DNA of 15,553 nt from Tritrichomonas foetus (Eukaryota > Parabasalia > Tritrichomonadida > Tritrichomonadidae): contig MLAK01000784.1 in assembly GCA_001839685.1 (NCBI GenBank), forward strand, positions 1 through 15,553. Direction: 5' to 3'. The notes beneath the pieces were generated by a model. It was not told the DNA's origin and searched no databases. It saw nothing but the letters and a program-made list of their open reading frames with translations. The translations under genes and the position numbers were made by a program. This document shows positions 1-8,818 of this stretch, piece after piece (position 1 is the first letter of the stretch; the number at the start of each line of letters is the position of its first letter).

Positions 1-85
1 TTTTTCATTCGTTGGTTTCATTTCTGGATATTTTTAGGGTGATGTAATGACTCAAACATAATATATATAATTTGCTTTTATCTAA

Positions 86-544
86 AATTGCTCAGCTTCA
101 TCTCTTTCTTTGGATTTCATTATCTTCGTCAGAAATATTCAGGTTGTCCATGTTTCTTCGATTGGAAACGAAAAAAATTCAAATTTTCTACCAAAAGTTA
201 AAATCATTTCATCTTTGGATGAACACCATTCCATGATTAAAAAAGTTCAATGGATATGTTATAAGTTCAATGACTTAAGATTTTAGCTTTCTAAATATCA
301 AATCCAAACATATTTCGAGTATAAAAACTATCAACTTCTTAAAAGTTGGGCTTTTGAAGTATCAAATAATTGATCCATTATGTTATTAAATGGGAAAAAT
401 AACTTTCTAACATTAGATCCAATGGTATCAATTGATAAATTTTTTCAATTTATTGTAATAAAAAAAATCGATCACAATTGGTGTGGTAAAAATTTTTTGT
501 GAATAAAGAATATCTAATTTTATGGTCAACTAAAATGTTCAGGT
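86..544 (+). pseudogene. Decayed discoidin-like (F5/8 type C) domain gene
   Basis: One plus-strand frame (codon starts 86, 89 and so on) reads as protein over about 150 codons but is broken by TAG at 284, TGA at 371, TGA at 500 and TAA at 515. Between the stops it shows the order of blocks I associate with the discoidin-like domain of large trichomonad BTB/F5-8C families: VVHVSS, then QWICYKFNDLR, then LSKYQIQTY, then LLKSWAFEVSN, then FFQFIVIKKIDHNWCGKNFL, then IKNI-stop-FYGQL at the end. In intact members I expect a Trp-Ile-x-(F/Y)-x-F strand, a LKSW-E-SN turn and a closing IxFFG-like strand, which these blocks match. Such domains bind ligands or carbohydrate, or act in protein contacts. 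No BTB part or start codon is visible, so this is a 3' remnant. The reading frame is seen directly; the family name is recognition from memory. Confidence 0.65.
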
Positions 545-898
545 TAATAACATAAAAACCTATCTATATATGTATATATATCCATATAGATATACTAGAT
601 ATATATTCTTTGTTCAATGAAGATTTTATCATATGTTTGATTTACTATTGCTCATTGAGGTGATGCGTTTCTTTTTGTTTCTGTTATACAAACAATTATT
701 GCCAAATTTGAATCAATTCATATATGTCAATAAATGAATCAAATATCATAAATATTTATCAAATATCAAAAATAAAATAAAGTAATTGAAGAGAGAATAA
801 GGAAAAGAGAAAAGCCAACACTAACACACGAAATATAATTTAAACAAACAAAACAAAACAAAGAAAAAAGGAATATCGGCGAATTTTTCTGTTTCAAA
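545..898. other. AT-rich intergenic stretch with small palindrome
   Basis: This stretch lies between the discoidin relic and the 3' end of the phosphatase gene. It is low-complexity A/T sequence with no supported gene. At 561-592 TATCTATAT and ATATAGATA form perfect 9-bp inverted arms around a 14-bp AT spacer. At 820-830 there is ACTAACACACG, which resembles a trichomonad intron 3' end but has no exon beside it. Confidence 0.5.
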
Positions 899-2380
899 TT
901 ATTCAAAAACATGGCTTCGCCTTCTCTTTTTTGTATCCAACATATATACCCTACTTAATGTTGGTCTGAATGTTACTTTCATCAAATTGTTTGAATCTTC
1001 AGATTTTGACAAGTTCATTTCATCCAATTGTTTCAAATCAATATCTTTTCTAATTGAAGTGTTCTTTAATATTGTATTCAAAGGCGGTAAAGTTTTCATG
1101 GTTCCTGATAATTGACTGTATACACCTGAATTGAAGAACATAGCGTTCTTCCGTTCAATGTAGTTTGACTTTTTTAATAAACATGGTGATATGGTATTAT
1201 CTTTTCTATTTACAATGAGAACTCCTGTATGATTATCATTTTCACCCATATAACAGCTTGCTGAGAATACTGTAATTAATTTTTGATCGAATTGAAATTT
1301 AAATCCATCAACACATTCATGTGCACGAATCATAACTGATAAATTCGAATTTTTCATGAATTTCTCAAATGGTGCTTGACTGAACTTGCATCCGCGCCCT
1401 CTATGAGAGGCAATAAAGTCTAGCTCGCTTGTTTCTGTTGGATCAGACCAAAGCACATTTTCTATGATAGAATCGGTTTTATTTAAATTGTCTATTGAAA
1501 CGATGGGTCTTTTTATTGTTTTAAGATCATTTAGTGTTTCCAAACCTCCACCAATCCCGCCATGAAGACATACAATTGAGCCTAATGTAGCTGCAAGTGG
1601 GAGGTATGAGAAAGCATTTGCAAAAGCAGTATACAAACGTTCATCATTATATAGTGTCAAAATTTCGTTTTTAAATGTTGCAACACATTGTTTATTGTAA
1701 TTCATAAATCCATTACTGGTTAAAGAATGGGGTAAAATGTTTCGATCTTTCATATTGTTGAATGTATTGGCATTATGAATAAACAAACTCGCATGATTTC
1801 TGGGAAGCGAATTCGATGGAGCTCTAACGTTATTTTGAGATAAGCCATTATTTTGAGATAAACCGCTATTTTGAGACAAACCGCTATTGTTGTTCACGTT
1901 TTCATGGCCGCTTTCGTGAGTATTTGTGTTCATATTTGTGCTGTTATTCCTTCCATTCGTGAAATTTCCGAATTCGTGATTTCCCCGAACAATAAAAATA
2001 TTATTCGGATAAAGAAACTTCAAAGAGAAAAGTAGCGTAATTGTCTCCAAACTGAATCCGCCACGATCAACAATGTCGCCTAGAAAAAGATATTTCGTGT
2101 TTGGCGGAAGGTCAAAACGAATCAAAATTCTGTAGAGATCGAGTATTTGGCCGTGCAAATCACCAACGACGATAATTTTATCGATATCGTCAAGGTTGAG
2201 AACAGTCGGTTCCCTTGAAAAAATGACCATCACTTTTTCGCAGAGCGCTCGAAGGAGGGCTGGATTATATTTGTAAAAAAATAGGGATGACTCGCCGAGA
2301 GATAATGAATCGAGGTTCTGAGACATTTGTTCGATATGATCACGCAGAATTGTTTGGACGAAGTCAACACCAAACTGCAT
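899..2380 (-). CDS. PPP-family serine/threonine protein phosphatase
   Basis: Metal-dependent Ser/Thr phosphoprotein phosphatase of 493 residues, PP1/PP2A-like. The whole PPP signature is present in order: GDLHGQ (73-78), GDIVDRG (101-107), RGNHE (132-136), CLHGG (271-275), ENVLWSDP (307-314), RAHE (352-355) and TVFSASCY (370-377). The six metal ligands of PP1 have matches at D74, H76, D102, N134, H273 and H354, so it should be active. The position of PP1 Cys273, after the conserved Tyr, is Met378. Between GNHE and the HGG motif there are about 90 extra residues compared with PP1; these are rich in Asn and Ser and hold three copies of a six-residue repeat (166-183). The C-terminus is basic (KKRRR at 484-488), a possible nuclear signal. 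The start at 2380 is the first Met and is preceded directly by TTTCATC, an initiator-like motif. Substrate and subfamily cannot be told. It is probably a stand-alone transcription unit. Confidence 0.93.
   Translation of the reverse strand: MQFGVDFVQTILRDHIEQMSQNLDSLSLGESSLFFYKYNPALLRALCEKVMVIFSREPTVLNLDDIDKIIVVGDLHGQILDLYRILIRFDLPPNTKYLFLGDIVDRGGFSLETITLLFSLKFLYPNNIFIVRGNHEFGNFTNGRNNSTNMNTNTHESGHENVNNNSGLSQNSGLSQNNGLSQNNVRAPSNSLPRNHASLFIHNANTFNNMKDRNILPHSLTSNGFMNYNKQCVATFKNEILTLYNDERLYTAFANAFSYLPLAATLGSIVCLHGGIGGGLETLNDLKTIKRPIVSIDNLNKTDSIIENVLWSDPTETSELDFIASHRGRGCKFSQAPFEKFMKNSNLSVMIRAHECVDGFKFQFDQKLITVFSASCYMGENDNHTGVLIVNRKDNTISPCLLKKSNYIERKNAMFFNSGVYSQLSGTMKTLPPLNTILKNTSIRKDIDLKQLDEMNLSKSEDSNNLMKVTFRPTLSRVYMLDTKKRRRSHVFE
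1832..1885. repeat. Three 18-bp tandem repeats inside phosphatase gene
   Basis: Three adjacent 18-bp units (1832-1849, 1850-1867, 1868-1885) differ at only a few bases. Read on the minus strand they encode SGLSQN, SGLSQN and NGLSQN within the Asn-rich insertion of the phosphatase. The unit length is a multiple of three, so gain or loss of a copy keeps the frame. Confidence 0.85.
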
Positions 2381-2387
2381 GATGAAA
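2381..2387 (-). promoter_or_regulatory. Initiator-like motif before phosphatase start
   Basis: On the minus strand TTTCATC lies immediately before the ATG at 2380. In Trichomonas vaginalis the core promoter is an initiator of the form TCA-pyrimidine-(T/A) within about 20 bases of the start codon, and TATA boxes are not used. The match (TCATC) is partial, and in AT-rich DNA it can arise by chance. Confidence 0.35.
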
Positions 2388-3673
2388 TTTAATTTAAGGA
2401 TTGAAAAAGTTGTTTTATGAAAACAAACTACCTTTTTCTATACTTCTATATAATTACTGAGGATTTCGAATTTTTTTGTGAGCAATTTCCTAATCAAAAT
2501 GAAATAAATGAATACAAAACTTTTTATTAAAAAAGAATAAGAAGGAATTCAATATGACTTGGTTCTTTTAGAAATTTGAATTCTCATTGAAAAGTGGATA
2601 TATATGATTCAAATTTTAACAATTTTATCCGATTTCATAAAATTTGAATATGTTTATCAAGAATTTCTCTTTCTATGGTTCTCAATTATCACATTTTGCG
2701 ATTTTCGGAAAAATCTATACTAATCGAATACTTTCTAGCCTTTCTATATTCACAAACCATGCATTTTTTGAACGGGAAAATTATGCTTTTTATTTCTGCA
2801 TAAATTTTTGGGATAATTTTGTTCAAACTTAAAATGGTTATTTCAATAGTCACTCAATTTTTTTATTCCATAAAAGTTAGAAAATTCAATTGTTTCACAT
2901 TCGCGAATGACAAGATCTTGTTTTTATTGGTATATTACTCCTTGATTTGATAAAACATCATCATGAAATTTCTTTCCTGGTAATGACATTATAAATATTT
3001 CATCATGTCAGGAAAACTTGGCTCTGTTTACTCTCAATTCCGCACAATGTGATTTCAATGCTTTCTTTTTTAATTTCATTAAAATTGAATCATACGAGTT
3101 TTTCACATTCACATTCAATTTTGAATAGTCCGATTGTTACTATCAGAAATGCTGATTCAAAACTTCCTGATAGCAACCATATTCTCAGTTTTTCAAACAG
3201 TGGTTGGGATAAATATTACTGTTCCTTTAGTTTAAAAACCTTTTTCAAAACTGATAATAAAAAAAAAAAAAAAAAAAAATTGTGTCTGGATCAAATGAAA
3301 TTTGAGCAAAGATTTTTCAATCACAAAACAGAATTTTTGATGTAATGTCACGTATCCAAAAGCTTGTATTTGACCAAATTTCACCGATTGGTGAATTTCG
3401 CGTGATTTGATCAATGTTCAAACACTTCACAAAATCTTAAAAAGTTGAAAAACAATTTGACACTAAAAAATATATTCCAACACTTGAATAATAAGATTTG
3501 CAGATAGTTGATCACATGAAATGTGCAAAACTAGTAGAAATAAAACAAAATGCTGAAATTGAAAATCTGATATTTTTTTCAAGTGATAAATTCTAGTAAA
3601 ATTAAATCATGATTTAATTGTATTTCTCTTGAAAATAGTTAATCACAAACCACAAAAACAAGGAAGCTGAAAA
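2388..3673. other. Long AT-rich intergenic stretch, no supported gene
   Basis: About 1.3 kb upstream of the phosphatase. Short open frames occur on both strands, but their amino-acid content (mostly F, I, N, K, Y, S) is what AT-rich DNA gives by chance, and no family motif is seen. Two details stand out. An uninterrupted run of 21 A lies at 3259-3279. An imperfect hairpin has arms GTTACTATCAG (3136-3146) and CTGATAGCAAC (3167-3177), with one mismatch in 11. Confidence 0.5.
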
Positions 3674-3985
3674 TCAGTCAGACATCTTGTTGTGAATAAT
3701 TTTTTGAATATGTAAAATGCCTCTAAAATTATAAATGTATACTATATCTGTTATTTGTATATGATTTAATCTCCATATAATGTTATTAAATATGAATTTT
3801 TCTTCTAATGAAGATGGTCCATTATAAAGACTGATTTTCGATAGTTTATTCCATATAATAACTGTTAAGAAAGATGTTGGGCATATTCTTTCACTAGAAA
3901 ATGATCGAAAAATATCATTCCAGCACAGTGTGTTCCCGAATAATGATGTATAAATTAAATTTCTTTGAAAATATAAATTTTTCAT
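3674..3985 (-). CDS. Unrecognised small ORF, possibly a gene remnant
   Basis: A 103-codon minus-strand frame, open for 11 more codons upstream of its first Met. I do not recognise it. Its composition is more protein-like than nearby chance ORFs: it has three Trp, and stretches such as LFGNTLCWNDIFRSF and NGPSSLEEKF mix charged, polar and hydrophobic residues. No signal peptide, membrane segment or catalytic motif is seen. The intergenic position between two clear genes and the lack of a convincing initiator suggest a relic rather than a working gene. A chance ORF is a real alternative. Confidence 0.25.
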   Translation of the reverse strand: MKNLYFQRNLIYTSLFGNTLCWNDIFRSFSSERICPTSFLTVIIWNKLSKISLYNGPSSLEEKFIFNNIIWRLNHIQITDIVYIYNFRGILHIQKIIHNKMSD

Positions 3986-4796
3986 AGGAAATCTTTCTAT
4001 GTTGGTGAACTTTTTCTAATAGATTCAAATATGTCACAATTTATCCATCATTGTTCCATCAACATAATGAGAAGTTCATTAAATTTCTAAATAAGATAAT
4101 ATTTCTGCACTTATTTAATGGATAATATCCATGCATTAGAACATGTTTTTCTCATCAAAGTCAACTTTTCAATCATCGAATTTGAGAAGATAGAGTTCGA
4201 TAATTCAAATTTCACTGCCGATCATTTGATAAGATAGACAAAGGTATCTAGATGATAATTTAATTTTCCATCAACAACAAAAGTCAGAGACGATCGATTT
4301 ATTTGTCACCTTCCAAGTTTTGATCAAAATTGACATATCACAAATTTTCACTTTTTGAGATATCTTCAGAAATATCGATTGAAATTATCTCAACCAATAT
4401 GAGGTTTCCAGCCTGATATATATAGTAAGAGTGTTAATCATATTTTATTATATATACCATTTTCACAATAAAATTTATTACCTGTTGGTGAATAAGATAC
4501 TTCATAAAATATAAAACAACCGATATTTTAATTATTTTATCAAATCTTATCAAACTTCAGTGAACTATTCAAATTAATTAATTATCTGAATTATTATTTC
4601 AATAATAATAGACTATTTAAGAACAAAAAAAGTGAATATCACAATTTCTTTTTCAAAGATTTGTAATCGGAAATTATATGAAATTTGATGCTTGAAAATT
4701 TTAGCGTTTTCGGCACCTATTTCAATAATTGAAATAAAATAATCGTCATCTCTATTCAATTTTGTTGAAAAGATTATCAATTTTAGAATTATCAAA
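3986..4796. other. AT-rich intergenic region upstream of acyltransferase
   Basis: About 0.8 kb leading into the acyltransferase start, very AT-rich, with no intact gene. A plus-strand frame from ATG 4118 to TGA 4331 has two coding-looking stretches (for example EFEKIEFDNSNF, and later RDDRFICHLPSF) separated by in-frame stops at 4235, 4253 and 4256. It could be a further decayed gene, but I cannot name a family. The last bases before the ATG, ATTATCAAAATG, hold a TCA that may act as an initiator. Confidence 0.35.
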
Positions 4797-5741
4797 ATGC
4801 CTCTTTATACGCCAGTTCCAACGAATGATCCAGATTTACATCAACAGAAAGAGCTTTCCGATGTTCCCGATGATCAATTTGAGAAATACTTCGAAGCGAA
4901 GAAGCCAGGATTAATTTTGCGCATTTACAGGTTTGCTTGTTTTATTCTGTTTCTTGGACCAATCCGATTCATTTTGACTCTTTTCTTTTTGTTCATTTTC
5001 TATGTTGGATGTTCAATTTTGCCGTCATTTAAACAATTTTTCAAAACAGAGCGAGCGTTCAAAGACTGGGCACAGAAAATTTTGTATCCGTCAATTCGTG
5101 GTGGTCTGTTCTGTTTGGGAATACTGCATATCAAAACGACAGGAAGTCTGAAATATGATACTCGAACTATCGTTGTCAATCATTTGACCATGATTGACAT
5201 TATAACGGTCATTTCTCAATTTGATGCATCCTTCCTATCCATGTCAAGTTTAGAAAATGTTCACTTTTTCAAGAAAACTCGACAAATTTTTGGTTTGATT
5301 TTTGTAAACCGCTCAAAAAGTTCGGGAACAACTGCCGAAATTCAGAAAATTCAGAATGATCCAAGTGTTCAACCAATTGTAATTTTCCCCGAAGGAAAAG
5401 TCACAAACGGTGATGCACTTCTTGGCTTTCGATCAGGAGCTTTTGTGAATGACACACCAATTCAACCAATGACATTGAGATATAATCATTGGTTATGTCC
5501 GAAAAATATGGCAACAATCGCTTGGAATGAATGGAATACTCTGCTTTACATTTATCAGTTGTTTTCAATTCCGTTCATGACTTTAGAAATCGATATTTTG
5601 CCTCAGATCATTTATAAAGGAAATGATAAATCGCCAAGCGAAAGAGCAGCTGAAGTAGAATTATTGATGGCAAACTCGCTGGGTTGTTTGGCCTTACACA
5701 AAACAAACAAAGAATATTTCACAAAACAGAAGGATGAGTGA
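4797..5741 (+). CDS. Lysophospholipid acyltransferase (PlsC/LPCAT-like)
   Basis: Membrane-bound acyltransferase of 314 residues that should move a fatty acyl chain from acyl-CoA to a lysophospholipid. It carries the four AGPAT/LPLAT motifs. Motif I is NHLTMID, with His129 and Asp134 as the H-x4-D catalytic pair. Motif II lies around FVNRS (169-173). Motif III is FPEGKVTNG (197-205), followed by FRSGAF. Motif IV is PIQPMTLRY (221-229). The fit of motif III and the following GAF and QP-LRY parts is closest to the LPCAT/LPEAT branch, inferred from memory of the family. A hydrophobic stretch at about 44-75 should anchor it, probably in the ER. The C-terminus KQKDE fits the K-x-K-x-x dilysine ER retrieval pattern if it faces the cytosol. 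The ATG at 4797 is the first in frame and follows TATCAAA. Its 3' end converges with the surface-protein gene 248 bases away. Acyl donor and headgroup preference are not visible. Confidence 0.9.
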   Translation: MPLYTPVPTNDPDLHQQKELSDVPDDQFEKYFEAKKPGLILRIYRFACFILFLGPIRFILTLFFLFIFYVGCSILPSFKQFFKTERAFKDWAQKILYPSIRGGLFCLGILHIKTTGSLKYDTRTIVVNHLTMIDIITVISQFDASFLSMSSLENVHFFKKTRQIFGLIFVNRSKSSGTTAEIQKIQNDPSVQPIVIFPEGKVTNGDALLGFRSGAFVNDTPIQPMTLRYNHWLCPKNMATIAWNEWNTLLYIYQLFSIPFMTLEIDILPQIIYKGNDKSPSERAAEVELLMANSLGCLALHKTNKEYFTKQKDE

Positions 5742-5989
5742 AATCCATCTGAATATTAATTTCATGTAAAAAAGCAAAAAACTTCCTTTTATGTATAGTT
5801 TAATGTAACAAATTGATTTAACAAAATAAGTTGAATAAAAATTAGAATATGGATAAATAAAAATTAAATAATTATGGTATAATATTATAAAAGCATTATC
5901 GAAAAGAAAAACAATAAAAGATAAAAGCATTATAATGCATAAACACTCTATTTTAAATAACAAAATGAAAGAAGATTTGAAAATATCAA
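5742..5989. other. Convergent 3' intergenic spacer
   Basis: This is a tail-to-tail spacer between the acyltransferase and the surface-protein gene, both of which end in TGA. It is nearly pure A/T. TAAA tetramers, the core of the trichomonad polyadenylation signal, occur on the plus strand at about 5767 and on the minus strand at about 5955-5952, a short way after each stop. With this base composition they are weak evidence. Confidence 0.4.
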
Positions 5990-8818
5990 TCAAAAGAAGC
6001 ATTTGTACGCAAGTCCACAAATGAATAATATTCCTATAAATGAACATACAACTATTACTATAATTTCTTCATTTGATAGCGGTTTTACAATCGCACGCCT
6101 CATCAAAATACACTTTCTACCTCTATAATTTCCATTAAAAACCGAAATTGTGTATGTGTCTGATCCATATAAGAATGTCGGTGTTTCAATAATTATTTCT
6201 ATTGAGTTAAGATCCAAACTAATGTTGGTACCTTCATGATATGTACTATTTTCCGGATCCATATCAATTGTGTTATTCTCGCAACCAGTTATATTGTCAC
6301 TTGTACAATTAAAATCGGTGATATTGAAATCAAAATCATGATTATCGTCTGATATAACTGAATCTTCATCTAAACAAAATATTGGACTGTCTTCTTCAAG
6401 CCAATATTTTTTATTTACATCAAAAGTTGTTGTACTTTCATGATAAATTTTGAGCACTTTTGGCAAATTCACCGAATTGGAAATAACTCGGGAAGTAAAA
6501 TCAACAGAATCAATATAATATTCTATTGTAGTATCTTTATATTTGGAATTTGATACTCGTAAAACAGAACCAAGATTCATTTTAATTTTTGAGCCAATAA
6601 AACAATTATAAATTGCAGTCATATCAAGCCTTTCTTGGAACACTTCAAGTTTATTTACAAAAACTTGTTGAACTTGTTCAGTTCGAAAAGATCCACCTTT
6701 CATAAAAATGGTTGAATTCATGAATATTCTTGAAGTATTATCTGTGATTCTAATGGAAAAATTAGCGTTTTTCTTTATATCTAATCTTGAATTGATAACA
6801 AAATCAAAATCATCATATTTTTCTTTCTTTGGATTTTTAGATTTTCTTCGATTTAAGGAAGATGTAAAATTATCATCAAATATTCCATTATCTGGAAAAC
6901 CTTGCTTGGGATTTGTTTCGTTAGCTTCATTTGGTTGATCTAGTTTAGAAATCGTTAGCAAATATTTTTTTTGAGATTCTAAAACTTCATTGGGTAATAA
7001 ACAAAATTTCACTGGAATATACAATGAGTTGGTTGCAATATGAAGTTGGTGATGATCATCATCGATTTCAAAGATTGGTGAAGTAAACTGTCCATCAACA
7101 TAGAAAATATCAGATGAATTTGCTTTAAATAAAATTTTGGCTGTGTGATTTTCTTTTAATCTAATTGTAAAGTTTTGGGGAATCACATCGTATTCCATTT
7201 CAATCGATTTGGATGAAGGTAAGTCAGGAAAAGGTTCTGTTAAATTGAATGTTTCATTGGTTTTAGTATTCAAAAAAAGCCATGAATTTTGATATAATTC
7301 GATTATATCAAAATGGTCAGCAGAATTGATTTTTATTTGATCAGTGATATTAAAATAATTCTTATATTGGTGGAGAACTCGTAATTCAACAGATAAAGAA
7401 TTCAAATGAGAAAAATTCAATGAAATAATAGAAGATTGGATCAATTTTAAATCAACAATATTGGTTTCCATTATTTCAAAAAATGATTTCTGTCCATCAT
7501 CTCTTTCGCCATTATTAGAATTGGTAGAATTATCTATAATGATAATAAAGGTATTGACTAGAGAGAGCCTTTTTATACTTAAGTATTGTTGCTCTTTAAA
7601 TATCAGACGAATGTCAATTTGATTATTACTCCCAATTGATAAATCCTCAACATTAAAATCAACATCAGTAAAATCAGCATATAAAGATCTATAAAAAGAG
7701 TCATAAAACAATTGTAATTTTTTTGTTTTATCAGCTATATATAGCTTCCAATAATATTCTGGATCATAAAATATCACTTTTAAAGAATCAGAGGTGCACA
7801 AGAAGTCATCATAGGTATAATTACAAACACTTACTTCTGATCTTTTAGGGTAATTAGATATTGAAAAATTATAGCATTTATATTCATGCGTATCTGTGAA
7901 ATTTGAAGTAATATTAAATATAACAGGATCTTCAATGTAATCATTAAGATAAATATCTTGAACAGAATTCGTAAAATACACATTGTAATCATCTAAACTT
8001 GAAACTAGATTAGCCGTAAAACGGTCATTTAGATTAATGTTATTTTCTTGAAAAGTAGTTTTATTCGTGATTTTACTCTGAAAGAGAATTTTCTTGCTAT
8101 ATCTATTTTGAACATTTAAAGGTTTTAAAGAAACTGGATTTAAAAGAGCATTTCGATAACTATTAGAAAATTGTTTGAAAAGACTGTTTGGGAGATTGTT
8201 TAATAGATTTTTAGGATTTTGGTAATAGTTTGTTAGGCAAAATAGTTTTTGGGTGGTGTAGATATTTTCTGAGTAATATAGTAAGTAATAATATTCAAAA
8301 TCTGTCATTGATTGATCATAACGAAAATTGACTGGAATGTTATTTGTTACACTTGTTAAATTTCCAATGACTATGTAGTCATTTCTCATATAGTAATCCT
8401 CTTTAGAAGAAAAATACTTTTCAATTGATGTGAATTTTGTATAAAGGATGATATGTGACAAATTTAAAAGAGTTACACCTAATTGAATAGATCTTATTAC
8501 TGTGACTGGAAAAGTAATTTCAGAATAACCACCCTTTCCTGCTATTAAATGAACTACAAAACATTCAAAATTATTAGATTTATCTGAAGAAAAGGAAAAT
8601 AAACCACTTTCGCATATTAAATTTTCAATTGTAGCTTTTGGTGAATTCAAATCGGAATAAATCTGACAATTTCCATTTATTCTTAATTTTTTCGACACAT
8701 ACAAGTGATTATTCAATAAAATAGTGGAATCAAGATCCACATTTATTGTTTCAAACAAAGCATTCCCATAAATTATGAGTTTTCCACCTAATAAATCTAT
8801 AGAACGAAGGAAGAGCAT
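5990..8818 (-). CDS. C-terminal part of split surface glycoprotein
   Basis: Reads 942 residues from Met at 8818, but this Met is probably internal. The frame is open upstream to a TAA at 8863-8861, there is no signal peptide, and the first residues (LLGGKLIIYGNALFE) look like mid-domain sequence. It carries about 25 N-glycosylation sequons, Asn/Asp-rich stretches, and a basic patch (NRRKSKNPKKEK) about two thirds along. Near the end is CLDEDS and an Asp/Asn-rich Cys-containing segment, then one transmembrane helix at about 918-938 and a tail ending YKCFF. Without the upstream ORF it would lack a route to the ER. No catalytic motif or named repeat was found. Confidence 0.75.
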   Translation of the reverse strand: MLFLRSIDLLGGKLIIYGNALFETINVDLDSTILLNNHLYVSKKLRINGNCQIYSDLNSPKATIENLICESGLFSFSSDKSNNFECFVVHLIAGKGGYSEITFPVTVIRSIQLGVTLLNLSHIILYTKFTSIEKYFSSKEDYYMRNDYIVIGNLTSVTNNIPVNFRYDQSMTDFEYYYLLYYSENIYTTQKLFCLTNYYQNPKNLLNNLPNSLFKQFSNSYRNALLNPVSLKPLNVQNRYSKKILFQSKITNKTTFQENNINLNDRFTANLVSSLDDYNVYFTNSVQDIYLNDYIEDPVIFNITSNFTDTHEYKCYNFSISNYPKRSEVSVCNYTYDDFLCTSDSLKVIFYDPEYYWKLYIADKTKKLQLFYDSFYRSLYADFTDVDFNVEDLSIGSNNQIDIRLIFKEQQYLSIKRLSLVNTFIIIIDNSTNSNNGERDDGQKSFFEIMETNIVDLKLIQSSIISLNFSHLNSLSVELRVLHQYKNYFNITDQIKINSADHFDIIELYQNSWLFLNTKTNETFNLTEPFPDLPSSKSIEMEYDVIPQNFTIRLKENHTAKILFKANSSDIFYVDGQFTSPIFEIDDDHHQLHIATNSLYIPVKFCLLPNEVLESQKKYLLTISKLDQPNEANETNPKQGFPDNGIFDDNFTSSLNRRKSKNPKKEKYDDFDFVINSRLDIKKNANFSIRITDNTSRIFMNSTIFMKGGSFRTEQVQQVFVNKLEVFQERLDMTAIYNCFIGSKIKMNLGSVLRVSNSKYKDTTIEYYIDSVDFTSRVISNSVNLPKVLKIYHESTTTFDVNKKYWLEEDSPIFCLDEDSVISDDNHDFDFNITDFNCTSDNITGCENNTIDMDPENSTYHEGTNISLDLNSIEIIIETPTFLYGSDTYTISVFNGNYRGRKCILMRRAIVKPLSNEEIIVIVVCSFIGILFICGLAYKCFF

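Noticed and set aside
2644..2832. 62-codon plus-strand ORF
   Set aside because: Dominated by F, I, N, S and Y as AT-rich DNA predicts; no initiator or motif.
3049..3345. 98-codon plus-strand ORF
   Set aside because: Runs through the 21-A tract as poly-Lys and spans a hairpin; no coding features.
5694..6047. 117-codon minus-strand ORF
   Set aside because: Covers the AT-rich convergent spacer and overlaps both flanking genes; hydrophobic F/I/L/Y content by chance.
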